In this document: positions 44,796-51,684 of the stretch, in pieces
Position numbering within the stretch: the first letter of the stretch is position 1
Layout: each line of letters starts with the position of its first letter
NCBI RefSeq assembly: GCF_003807585.1
Contig: NZ_RMBX01000007.1
Coordinates: 1 to 64,000, forward strand
Direction: 5' to 3'
Length of the DNA: 64,000 bases
Origin: Chitinophaga barathri
GTDB lineage: Bacteria > Bacteroidota > Bacteroidia > Chitinophagales > Chitinophagaceae
Position numbers and translations under genes: made by a program
The notes under the pieces: generated by a model
What the model saw: only the letters and a program-made list of their open reading frames with translations
What the model was told of the DNA's origin: nothing
Database searches by the model: none

Positions 44796-45671
44796 ATGAA
44801 AGTTACCGGATTTACATTTGTTCGAAATGCCGTCAGGTTTGATTATCCCGTAACGGAAGCCATACGTTCAATCCTCCCGTTGTGCGACGAAGTGGTCGTA
44901 AGCGTGGGTAACTGTGACGACGGTACGCTGGAACTGATCAGATCCATCGGCTCGCCAAAGATCCGCATCTTTCATTCCGAATGGGATGACAACATCCGGG
45001 CGGGCGGGCGCGTACTGGCCGTGGAGACCGATAAAGCGCTTGAACATATCAGTAGGGACACCACCTGGGCTTTTTATATCCAGGCGGATGAAGTGGTGCA
45101 TGAATCGGACCTGCCCCTTATCCGCGCCGCCATGGAACGTTACAGCAACGACGACCAGGTGGAAGGCCTTCTTTTCCGCTATCGTCATTTTTACGGCAGC
45201 TACGATTACGTGGGCGATTCGCGCATCTGGTACAATCACGAAATAAGAGTGATCCGTTATAACCCCGGCATCCGCTCCTACCGGGACGCGCAGGGCTTCC
45301 GCCTGCAGGGCCGCAAGCTGCGCGTAAAACCCGTGGACGCATACATGTACCATTACGGCTGGGTAAAAAACCCTGAAGAACAGGCCCGCAAGTGGATCAA
45401 TTCCACTTCCCTATATCATGGGAACAACCACCATCTCATGACCCGCATTTCCTCCACGGAAAAGTTCGACTACTCCGAAGTGGACTCCCTGGAACGTTTC
45501 AGCGGCAAACACCCCATGGTGATGCTGGACCGCATCAACCGGAAGAACTGGCAGTTTGAGCACGACATCAGCCGCAAGCAGTTCAAAAACATCAAAAGAA
45601 AGCTGCTTTACTGGGTGGAGAAACGCTTTGGGGTACGGCTCTGGGACTACCGGAACTATAAAATAATTTAG
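44796..45671 (+). CDS. Glycosyltransferase family 2-like protein
   Basis: A 291-residue GT-A-type enzyme. The N-terminal VTGFTFVRNAVRFDYPVTEAIRSI and CDEVVVSVGNCDDGTLELI match the nucleotide-sugar-binding start. The metal-binding acidic motif appears as FYIQADEVVHE. The C-terminal third is specific (HYGWVKNPEEQARKWINSTSLYHGN). Start ATG at 44796; an upstream frame extension from 44757 overlaps the meaB promoter. Acceptor unknown; envelope polysaccharide or lipid is likely. Confidence 0.83.
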   Translation: MKVTGFTFVRNAVRFDYPVTEAIRSILPLCDEVVVSVGNCDDGTLELIRSIGSPKIRIFHSEWDDNIRAGGRVLAVETDKALEHISRDTTWAFYIQADEVVHESDLPLIRAAMERYSNDDQVEGLLFRYRHFYGSYDYVGDSRIWYNHEIRVIRYNPGIRSYRDAQGFRLQGRKLRVKPVDAYMYHYGWVKNPEEQARKWINSTSLYHGNNHHLMTRISSTEKFDYSEVDSLERFSGKHPMVMLDRINRKNWQFEHDISRKQFKNIKRKLLYWVEKRFGVRLWDYRNYKII

Positions 45672-45728
45672 CCCGCCCGCGTGCTAACAGCCGCAGGAAT
45701 TTTTTCCCAAATAATGTATTTTAGCACT

Positions 45729-46364
45729 ATGACCAATTTCATCCCGATTTTTCCATTAGGCATCGTGGTGTACCCGGGGGAGCATCTTAACCTGCATATC
45801 TTTGAGCCCCGGTACAAACAACTGGTGAGCGAATGCATCCAGGAGAACAAACCTTTTGGCATCCCGGCGGTGATAGACAAAAAAGTGAATGAATACGGTA
45901 CGCTGGTGGAGATATCCCGCGTGGAGAAAGTATATGAGACCGGTGAGCTGGACATCCGGACGAAAGGCCTGAAAGTATTCCGGATCCTGGAGATCATCCG
46001 GGAAGTACCGGAAAAACTCTATGCCGGCGCCGTTGTGAATTACCCGGACAACCAGGAACGCTCCAACACCCGGCTGCAGAAGCAGGTGCTGGAGGCTGTG
46101 CGGGAGCTGCACCAGATCCTGCAGGTGAGCAAAAGTTTCCCGCAGTCGGACGATGTGCTGCGCTCCTACGACCTGGCCCATCATGCCGGGCTTTCCCTCC
46201 AGGAAGAATACGAAATACTGCACCTTTTCCAGGAATTACAGCGCCTGGAATACCTCAAACGCCACCTGCTCAAGGTGATACCGGTGATGACCGAGATGGA
46301 GCGCCTCAAAGACCGCGTGAAGCTCAACGGGCACTTCAAGAATTTATCCGTGGATAATTTTTAA
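45729..46364 (+). CDS. LON substrate-binding domain protein
   Basis: A 211-residue protein consisting of a LON N-terminal-type domain only (FIPIFPLGIVVYPGEHLNLHIFEPRYKQLV), without ATPase or protease parts. A helical C-terminus (LQEEYEILHLFQELQRLEYLKRHLLKVIPVM) follows. ATG at 45729; the in-frame longer start is unlikely. It may bind unfolded protein or interact with Lon. It is followed after 9 bases by coaX, so probably co-transcribed. Confidence 0.86.
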   Translation: MTNFIPIFPLGIVVYPGEHLNLHIFEPRYKQLVSECIQENKPFGIPAVIDKKVNEYGTLVEISRVEKVYETGELDIRTKGLKVFRILEIIREVPEKLYAGAVVNYPDNQERSNTRLQKQVLEAVRELHQILQVSKSFPQSDDVLRSYDLAHHAGLSLQEEYEILHLFQELQRLEYLKRHLLKVIPVMTEMERLKDRVKLNGHFKNLSVDNF

Positions 46365-46373
46365 CTTGGCGCC

Positions 46374-47117
46374 ATGACCGGATCTGTTTTTTGTATGGAC
46401 CTGGGCAATTCCCGCCTGAAATGCGGCATTATGCAAAACGGGGAGTTGCAACAGGAATTGTTTTTTTCCGAACCAGGCCTTTTGGAGGAAGTAAAAGCCG
46501 CGCTGGACCAATACAGGCCATCCGCTGCCATCCTCTCTTCCGTGATAGACCATCCGCCCGCCCTCGAAACGCTGCTGGCGGAGCGGTGCCCCTTCATCAG
46601 GCTGCAATACACCACGCCGCTTCCCGTCAAACTGGCTTACGACAAACCCGAAACGCTGGGCGTGGACAGGATGGCGCTGGCATCGGGCGCCTGGGCCACG
46701 TTCCCGGGCAAACACAGTCTCATCGTCGGCACAGGCAGTGCCATCACCTATAATTTTGTCCATAAAACGGGGGTATTCCTGGGTGGGGGCATCAGCCCCG
46801 GTATAGACATGCGCTTCAGGGCCCTACATGAATTCACAGACAAGCTGCCGCTGGTAAAAGGCAGCACCCAGTATTCCTTTATCGGCTACAACACGCGCCA
46901 GAGTATACTCAGCGGCGTGCAACAGGGCGCCCTGGCTGAAGTGGAAGGCATGATCGCCGCGTATTCCGCCAGGTACCGGAACTTTAACGTGCTTTTAACA
47001 GGGGGTAATTTGGAATTTTTTGCTTCCCGCCTTAAAAGTAAGATATTTGCAAGCCCGTATTTAATGTATAAAGGTTTAAATTCAATCGTAGAACTCAATG
47101 TATTGGACAAAAGCTAG
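46374..47117 (+). CDS. coaX: Type III pantothenate kinase
   Basis: A 247-residue ASKHA-fold kinase for the first step of coenzyme A synthesis. Blocks: FCMDLGNSRLKCGIM, LGVDRMALASGAWA, LIVGTGSAITYNFV and LGGGISPGIDMRFRALHEFTDKLPLV. Normal length. It overlaps the following outer-membrane protein gene by 20 bases, so the two are translationally coupled. Confidence 0.95.
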   Translation: MTGSVFCMDLGNSRLKCGIMQNGELQQELFFSEPGLLEEVKAALDQYRPSAAILSSVIDHPPALETLLAERCPFIRLQYTTPLPVKLAYDKPETLGVDRMALASGAWATFPGKHSLIVGTGSAITYNFVHKTGVFLGGGISPGIDMRFRALHEFTDKLPLVKGSTQYSFIGYNTRQSILSGVQQGALAEVEGMIAAYSARYRNFNVLLTGGNLEFFASRLKSKIFASPYLMYKGLNSIVELNVLDKS

Positions 47118-48393
47118 TTTCTTTTGCCTGCTTGGCATTAGTGTGCTTTCTGTAAAGAAGGCCGCCGCGCAGGATAACACACCTTACTCTCGTTTCGGAT
47201 TAGGCGAGCTTTCCCGTTCGGAAAATGCCGTCAACCTCGGGATGGGAGGCGTAGCCCAGGCTTTTGCCAGTCCCCAGGCAGTAAACTACCTGAACCCGGC
47301 CAGCTATTCCAGGCTGCAGCTGGTAACCTTTGACGTAGGGGTGAACGGTGGCGTGCGCCGCCTTGCCACCAAAGACGCCAGTTCCCAGTCAGGCTTCGGT
47401 ACCCTCGCTTACCTCCAGCTGGGCATGCCCCTGAGCAGGAAGTGGGGCCTTAATATCGGTCTCAGGCCCATGACACGTGTGGCTTACAATATTGCGGACG
47501 CCCAGGAAAGAACTTTCTTTGACACCCTCAAAGTGCCCGTGGTAAACCAGTTTGAAGGAAACGGCGGCATTTACCAGGCCTACGTAGGTACCGGTGTCGG
47601 CTTCGGCAACTTCAGCATCGGGGTAAACCTCGGTTATCTCTTCGGGAACGTGACCAACAGTACCAAAGTACTTTATCCTGCCGATGCCACCATCCTGCCT
47701 TCCCGCAGCAGCAGAAGGACCAGCTACGGCAGCTTTTTCTACACCATCGGTCTGCAGCAGGTAGTACCACTGAATAAAGACCTCAGCCTTTCCTTCGGCC
47801 TCAGCGGAAGCCTTGAGCAAAAACTCACGGCCCGCCGCGAAACCATGCAGGAAACCCTCTTCTACGACGCATCCTCAGACGAATACGATACCCGCGATAC
47901 CATCCAGTATACCAGCGGGGACAGGGGCAACGTGATCTACCCGCAGAACCTCGGCGCGGGTATCATGCTGACCAAAGCGGACAAATTTACCTTCGGCGTG
48001 GACTACAACATGGCCAAATGGAGCGATTTCAGGAACTACGAAGCGAAAGACAGCACGCAGGACAGCTGGAGGCTCAGCTTTGGCGGCCAGTTTGTACCAA
48101 ACGCCACTTCCTTTACCGGTTACTGGAATAAAGTTGCTTATCGTCTCGGCGGCTTTTTCGGGAAAGATTACGTAAAATTGGGTGCGGAAGACACGAACAT
48201 CTATGGCTTCTCCATTGGCGCAGGTTTTCCTGTAAAGAGGATCATGCCGGCCGTGAACCAGTTTACGATGATCAATGCCGCCTTTGAGGTGGGCTCCCGC
48301 GGAAACCAGGAGCGCCTGAAGGAAACCTACTACAGGGTTACCCTCGGCTTCACCCTCAGCGACCGTTGGTTCATCAAAACCAAATACGACTAA
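47098..48393 (+). CDS. Outer-membrane beta-barrel protein
   Basis: A 431-residue exported protein. Signal peptide up to AAAQ, then NTPYSRFGLGELSRSENAVNLGMGGVAQAFASPQAVNYLNPASYS, wording shared with Bacteroidota FadL/PorV-like barrels. Many amphipathic strands and a C-terminal YRVTLGFTLSDRWFIKTKYD follow. Function unknown. The coaX-OMP-lptC order suggests a conserved envelope-related unit. Confidence 0.8.
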   Translation: MYWTKASFFCLLGISVLSVKKAAAQDNTPYSRFGLGELSRSENAVNLGMGGVAQAFASPQAVNYLNPASYSRLQLVTFDVGVNGGVRRLATKDASSQSGFGTLAYLQLGMPLSRKWGLNIGLRPMTRVAYNIADAQERTFFDTLKVPVVNQFEGNGGIYQAYVGTGVGFGNFSIGVNLGYLFGNVTNSTKVLYPADATILPSRSSRRTSYGSFFYTIGLQQVVPLNKDLSLSFGLSGSLEQKLTARRETMQETLFYDASSDEYDTRDTIQYTSGDRGNVIYPQNLGAGIMLTKADKFTFGVDYNMAKWSDFRNYEAKDSTQDSWRLSFGGQFVPNATSFTGYWNKVAYRLGGFFGKDYVKLGAEDTNIYGFSIGAGFPVKRIMPAVNQFTMINAAFEVGSRGNQERLKETYYRVTLGFTLSDRWFIKTKYD

Positions 48394-48402
48394 TCCATCC
48401 GC

Positions 48403-48954
48403 TTGAAACGAATTATAATATATCTGGCTGCTGCCATAGTGTTTATCAGCTGCGAAAACGACATTAATGCCGTGCGCGAGTTCGATATCAACAAACTGGG
48501 AGTGGAACAGGCATATGATATCGAAACCATCATGAGCCAGACCGGCCATGTAAAAGGTGTGCTCACCGCGCCTTATATGGAAAGGCATCTGAACAACCCC
48601 CCGCATACGGACTTTCCCAAAGGCCTGCAGGTGGTGTTTTATACGGATTCACTCACCAAGGAAAGCATCCTGACCTCTAATTTTGGCACCTACCAGGAAA
48701 ACAGCACGGACATATACCTCCGTGACAGCGTGGTGTTCATCAGCCTTAAAACGGCCCAGCGGCTGGATTGTAAAGACCTGAAATGGGACTCCAAGACCAA
48801 CCAGTTCACAACGGACCGGTTCTGCAGGCTTTCAACGCCAAACGATACACTTTACGGCCAGGGGTTCAGGGCAAACCAGGACTTCTCCCGCAGCGAATTC
48901 ATCAACGCTTACGGTACATTCGCCCCGCAGGACAGTATTCTGTCCATTCAGTAA
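48403..48954 (+). CDS. lptC: LPS export periplasmic protein LptC-like
   Basis: A 183-residue lipoprotein starting at TTG (MKRIIIYLAAAIVFISC, lipobox Cys17). An OstA/LptC-like beta-jellyroll follows (QTGHVKGVLTAPYMERHL, FYTDSLTKESILTSNFGTYQENSTDIYLRDSVVF). In Bacteroidota LptC is a lipoprotein and carries lipopolysaccharide from LptB2FG toward LptA. It follows the OMP gene by 9 bases. Confidence 0.85.
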   Translation: MKRIIIYLAAAIVFISCENDINAVREFDINKLGVEQAYDIETIMSQTGHVKGVLTAPYMERHLNNPPHTDFPKGLQVVFYTDSLTKESILTSNFGTYQENSTDIYLRDSVVFISLKTAQRLDCKDLKWDSKTNQFTTDRFCRLSTPNDTLYGQGFRANQDFSRSEFINAYGTFAPQDSILSIQ

Positions 48955-48982
48955 GATCAGCAAAACGAGACTTGATATAACA

Positions 48983-49014
48983 AAAGAACCCGGTCGATTG
49001 ACCGGGTTTCTTTT
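48983..49014 (+). terminator. Terminator after lptC
   Basis: ACCCGGTC (48988-48995) and GACCGGGT (49000-49007) with A-run before and T-rich tail. Confidence 0.85.
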
Positions 49015-49114
49015 GCTTTAACCTATTTTTTAACCTAAAATTTCCTGGTTGATATTTGTCAACAACCATGCCAAAGTATTACTATTTTTATGGATCACTT
49101 TTAAACATACGATC

Positions 49115-50104
49115 ATGGAATACAGAAGATTAGGGAAATCAGGCTTACAGCTTAGCGTGCTTTCATTCGGCAGCTGGGTCACCTTTCACGGCCAGGTGGA
49201 CGACTCCCTGTCCGACCGGCTGATGGGCCTCGCGTACGACAGCGGTATCAACTTTTTCGACAACGCCGAGATATACGCGCTGGGCGAATCCGAAAAAATG
49301 ATGGGAAGGGTTTTAAAAAAGAAGAACTGGGATCGTACATCCTACACCGTGTCCAGCAAAGCCTATTTCGGCTGGAGAGGGACCAACAACAAGCCCAACC
49401 AGACCGGCCTGAGCCGCAAACATCTCGTAGAAGCCTGCAATGAAGCCCTCCAGCGTATGCAGCTGGACTACCTGGACCTGTTCTATTGCCACCGGCCAGA
49501 CCGGAATGTACCTATCGAAGAGGTGGTATGGACCATGACCAACCTGATACAGCAGGGTAAGATCCTGTACTGGGGCACTTCCGAGTGGACGGCCGCCGAG
49601 ATCATGCACGCGAACATGATCGCCCGCCAGTACAACCTGATAGGCCCCGTGGTGGAGCAGCCGGAATACAACCTCTTCCGCCGCGAAAAAGTGGAGGTGG
49701 AATATGCGCAGATCTACAAAAACGAAGGCCTGGGCACGACTATCTTCAGCCCGCTGGCATCCGGGATACTGACCGGCAAATACAACAAAGGCGTGCCGGA
49801 AGGCTCCCGTTTGAGCCTGGAAGGCTACGAATGGCTGCGCAACCGCAACCTGCTGGACGAAAACCTGGCAAGGGTAGCCATTTTGCAGACCGTGGCGGAC
49901 CAGCTGGGCACCAGCCTTGCCACCCTGGCCGTGGCCTGGTGTATTGCAAACCCGCATGTGACCAGCGCGATCCTGGGGGCTACGAAAGAAGAGCAGCTGA
50001 AGGAGAACCTGAAGGCCCTGGAAGTGTATCCCAAATTCACTAAGGAAGTTATGCATGAAATTGATACTATTATGGGAACCGCTCCCAGGGTCCCGACGCA
50101 TTAA
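49115..50104 (+). CDS. Aldo/keto reductase (KCNAB/YghZ type)
   Basis: A 329-residue NADPH-dependent TIM-barrel reductase. MEYRRLGKSGLQLSVLSFGSW start, catalytic Asp/Tyr/Lys/His context (INFFDNAEIYALGESEKMMGR, SSKAYFG, LDLFYCHRPDRNVPIEE). The C-terminal cofactor-binding TSAILGATKEEQLKENL is present. Family resembles potassium-channel beta-subunit-like reductases. ATG at 49115 matches the family start; an in-frame start at 49049 is less likely. It precedes the small-RNA array. Confidence 0.92.
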   Translation: MEYRRLGKSGLQLSVLSFGSWVTFHGQVDDSLSDRLMGLAYDSGINFFDNAEIYALGESEKMMGRVLKKKNWDRTSYTVSSKAYFGWRGTNNKPNQTGLSRKHLVEACNEALQRMQLDYLDLFYCHRPDRNVPIEEVVWTMTNLIQQGKILYWGTSEWTAAEIMHANMIARQYNLIGPVVEQPEYNLFRREKVEVEYAQIYKNEGLGTTIFSPLASGILTGKYNKGVPEGSRLSLEGYEWLRNRNLLDENLARVAILQTVADQLGTSLATLAVAWCIANPHVTSAILGATKEEQLKENLKALEVYPKFTKEVMHEIDTIMGTAPRVPTH

Positions 50105-50156
50105 AAGGGTGAATCATATTGGTTAATTTGTTGTTAACAATACTTTTTTTAATGCG

Positions 50157-50222
50157 TTTACGAGACAAAACCGTCCTTTTACGAAAACCAGGTTTGGAGT
50201 GTGGATCGCCTCCCTATCTTTG
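50157..50222 (+). promoter_or_regulatory. Promoter and paired TTTACGA boxes of sRNA-A
   Basis: TTTACGA boxes at 50157-50163 and 50178-50184 (21 bp apart), TTTG at 50193-50196, 18-base gap, TATCTTTG at 50215-50222. A canonical Bacteroidota promoter with what looks like an activator site upstream. Confidence 0.65.
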
Positions 50223-50226
50223 TATC

Positions 50227-50289
50227 GGTTTTTCATAGGATATGGTTAAAAATATTTGAGGGCGGTATTCTTACTGCCCTATATTTTTT
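50227..50289 (+). ncRNA. Candidate small RNA A
   Basis: Begins four bases after the -7 box with GGTTTTTCATAGGATATGG, then an A-rich stretch. The hairpin AGGGCGGTA (50259-50267), loop TTCT, TACTGCCCT (50272-50280) is followed by ATATTTTTT. Predicted length about 63 nt. A five-codon frame ATG GTT AAA AAT ATT TGA lies inside. Same strand as four relatives. Confidence 0.6.
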
Positions 50290-50508
50290 CCCCCAACTGA
50301 AGGTTTCCTTCTTCCATATCACCGGTTTCCCGGAAACGTTCTCCATTTCCCTGCTTCTTCATTCCGGGATCAACACCCAGGATAAGTTATTCGCCCCCGG
50401 CCATCGGTTCCCCGATCAGGTGAACGGGAAGGGTCTATTGCTTCCTTTTCCCCGGATAAAATCGTTTACATCTTCCTTCCATATGTTAACAATAGTTTAT
50501 TTAATACG

Positions 50509-50574
50509 TTTACGAGACAAAACCGCTCTTTTACGAAAACCAGGTTTGGAGTGTGGACTGCCTCCCTATCTTTG
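50509..50574 (+). promoter_or_regulatory. Promoter and paired TTTACGA boxes of sRNA-B
   Basis: Boxes at 50509-50515 and 50530-50536 (21 bp apart), TTTG 50545-50548, TATCTTTG 50567-50574, same architecture as copy A. Confidence 0.62.
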
Positions 50575-50578
50575 TATC

Positions 50579-50641
50579 GGTTTTTCATAGGATATGGTTA
50601 AAAATATTTGAGGGCGGTATTCTTACTGCCCTATATTTTTT
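50579..50641 (+). ncRNA. Candidate small RNA B
   Basis: Leader and hairpin identical to copy A: AGGGCGGTA 50611-50619, TTCT 50620-50623, TACTGCCCT 50624-50632, then ATATTTTTT. Located 169 bases before the CsaA-like gene. Confidence 0.58.
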
Positions 50642-50809
50642 CTCCCAACTGAAGGTTTCCTTCTTATCTCCCGGATCGTTTACATGAATCTTCCCTGACC
50701 GGTAATTATCCCGGACAAATCGTTTACATCCCCGGACCACCCGTTTCCTCCATTTCCCGGATCAGTTTTCCGCCAAAGGCCTTAATTTCCCTTTCCTAAA
50801 ATCTCACGA

Positions 50810-51148
50810 ATGGAAACGATCACCTGGAATGATTTCGAAAAGGTACAGATACGCGTAGGCACCATCCTTACAGCGGTGAATTTCGAAAAGGCGAAAAATC
50901 CCGCTTACCAGCTCGAAATAGACTTTGGCCCGGAACTGGGCATCAAACGTTCATCCGCCCAGATAACGCGTTTATATCAGCCTGATGAGCTGATAGGAAG
51001 GCAGGTGGCGGCGGTGGTGAACTTCCCCGTGAAGCAGATCGCCAACTTCTTTTCAGAATGCCTGGTACTGGGCGTGGTGGGTGATGAGAAGGAAATTGTG
51101 CTACTGCAGCCAGACCGCCCCGTGAAGAACGGCCATAGGATTGCATAA
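50810..51148 (+). CDS. CsaA-like tRNA-binding domain protein
   Basis: A 112-residue OB-fold protein of the CsaA/tRNA-binding family (WNDFEKVQIRVGTILTAVNFEKAKNPAYQLEIDFG ... KRSSAQITRLY). This is the domain fused to methionyl- and phenylalanyl-tRNA synthetases, here free-standing and usually a homodimer with proposed chaperone or tRNA-binding activity. It sits inside the sRNA cluster, between copies B and C, in the same orientation. Confidence 0.9.
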   Translation: METITWNDFEKVQIRVGTILTAVNFEKAKNPAYQLEIDFGPELGIKRSSAQITRLYQPDELIGRQVAAVVNFPVKQIANFFSECLVLGVVGDEKEIVLLQPDRPVKNGHRIA

Positions 51149-51209
51149 TGGTAAATAATTTAATTTAAACTTAATCTTAATACGTCTGCATAAACACCGT
51201 TTTTCAGAC

Positions 51210-51275
51210 TTCACGAACTAAAACACTACGTTCACGGAAATAGGCTTGCGAAGGAAATTTCCCGCCCTATCTTTG
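51210..51275 (+). promoter_or_regulatory. Promoter and paired TTCACGR boxes of sRNA-C
   Basis: TTCACGA at 51210-51216 and TTCACGG at 51231-51237 (21 bp apart), TTG at 51246-51248, 19-base gap, TATCTTTG at 51268-51275. The box-to-promoter distances equal those of A and B although the intervening sequence has diverged. Confidence 0.65.
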
Positions 51276-51280
51276 GTTTA

Positions 51281-51340
51281 GGTTTTTCATAGGATATGGT
51301 TAAAATTATTACAAAGGCGGTATTCTTACCGCCTTTTTTA
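51281..51340 (+). ncRNA. Candidate small RNA C
   Basis: Same GGTTTTTCATAGGATATGG leader. The hairpin AAAGGCGGTA (51313-51322), TTCT, TACCGCCTTT (51327-51336) is a perfect 10-bp stem ending in T residues. The G-U pair of copies A/B is G-C here, a compensatory-type change. Confidence 0.6.
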
Positions 51341-51514
51341 TTTCTCTCACCGCTGTAGAACTATTACTACCCCGATATTTCCCATATTACAATTTTCTGT
51401 GTGATGATATGCAATGCTGTACTGGCTTTGCTGCAAATGAGGCTTTATGCAAATCGTTCAAAGCTGTTTTCTATACGTTAACTGGAAAAAATATAGCGTT
51501 CGCTAGTTTGGATA

Positions 51515-51544
51515 TTGGAGTTACTTCTAAATTATGGAAATTTG
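51515..51544 (+). promoter_or_regulatory. Degenerate promoter of sRNA-D
   Basis: TTG at 51515-51517, a 19-base gap, then GAAATTTG at 51537-51544 (first base departs from TAnnTTTG). The upstream boxes are too weak to call. Confidence 0.4.
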
Positions 51545-51549
51545 TAACA

Positions 51550-51612
51550 GGTTTTTCAATAAAGATATGGTTAAAATTTTTCGGGGCTGTATTCTTGCAG
51601 CCCTGTTTTTTT
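51550..51612 (+). ncRNA. Candidate small RNA D
   Basis: Leader GGTTTTTCAATAAAGATATGG, then TTAAAA. Hairpin GGGCTGTA (51584-51591), TTCT, TGCAGCCC (51596-51603), followed by TGTTTTTTT. One stem pair is U-A where A/B have G-U and C has G-C. Most diverged upstream. Confidence 0.52.
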
Positions 51613-51632
51613 GCCCCTAAGTCATTGAATAA

Positions 51633-51664
51633 AAAAAGCCGCTTCTTACGAGGCGGCTTTTTTG
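51633..51664. terminator. Bidirectional terminator before S9 peptidase end
   Basis: AAAAAAGCCGC and GCGGCTTTTTT arms around TTCTTACGAG. It lies between the last sRNA copy and the end of the leftward peptidase gene. Confidence 0.85.
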
Positions 51665-51684
51665 TTTGGCTATATCAGCCCATA

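Larger units (their letters stand above)
50133..50313 (+). repeat. 181-bp repeat, copy 1
   Basis: Near-identical to 50485-50665; starts with GTTAACAATA and ends with GGTTTCCTTCTT. Differences are single bases, mainly at 50174-50176 and 50206-50207. It is a recent duplication that includes the whole sRNA-A unit. Confidence 0.8.
50485..50665 (+). repeat. 181-bp repeat, copy 2
   Basis: The second copy of the 181-bp duplication, separated from the first by 171 bases of unrelated but repeat-containing sequence. Confidence 0.8.
50450..50735. repeat. Degenerate CGGA..CGTTTACAT repeats
   Basis: Three related stretches at about 50450-50476, 50669-50694 and 50709-50735. Each has CCCGGA, then ATCGTTTACAT with zero to a few bases between, then CTTCC or CCCC. 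They share CGTTTAC with the TTTACGA promoter boxes. Function unknown. Confidence 0.5.
50105..50809. other. Intergenic repeat region with sRNA copies A and B
   Basis: 705 bases without a supported gene. It holds a 181-bp direct duplication (50133-50313 and 50485-50665) with about six differences, each copy containing promoter, leader and hairpin. Three degenerate copies of TCCCGGA-AATCGTTTACAT follow (see separate entries). Confidence 0.75.
51149..51684. other. Intergenic region with sRNA copies C and D
   Basis: 536 bases without a supported gene between the CsaA-like gene and the convergent S9 peptidase. It contains two more copies of the leader-hairpin unit, listed separately, and a terminator near the right end. 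Confidence 0.7.

Noticed and set aside
50133..50665. 181-bp duplication as an insertion sequence
   Set aside because: No transposase frame or terminal inverted repeats; better explained as duplication of a small transcription unit.
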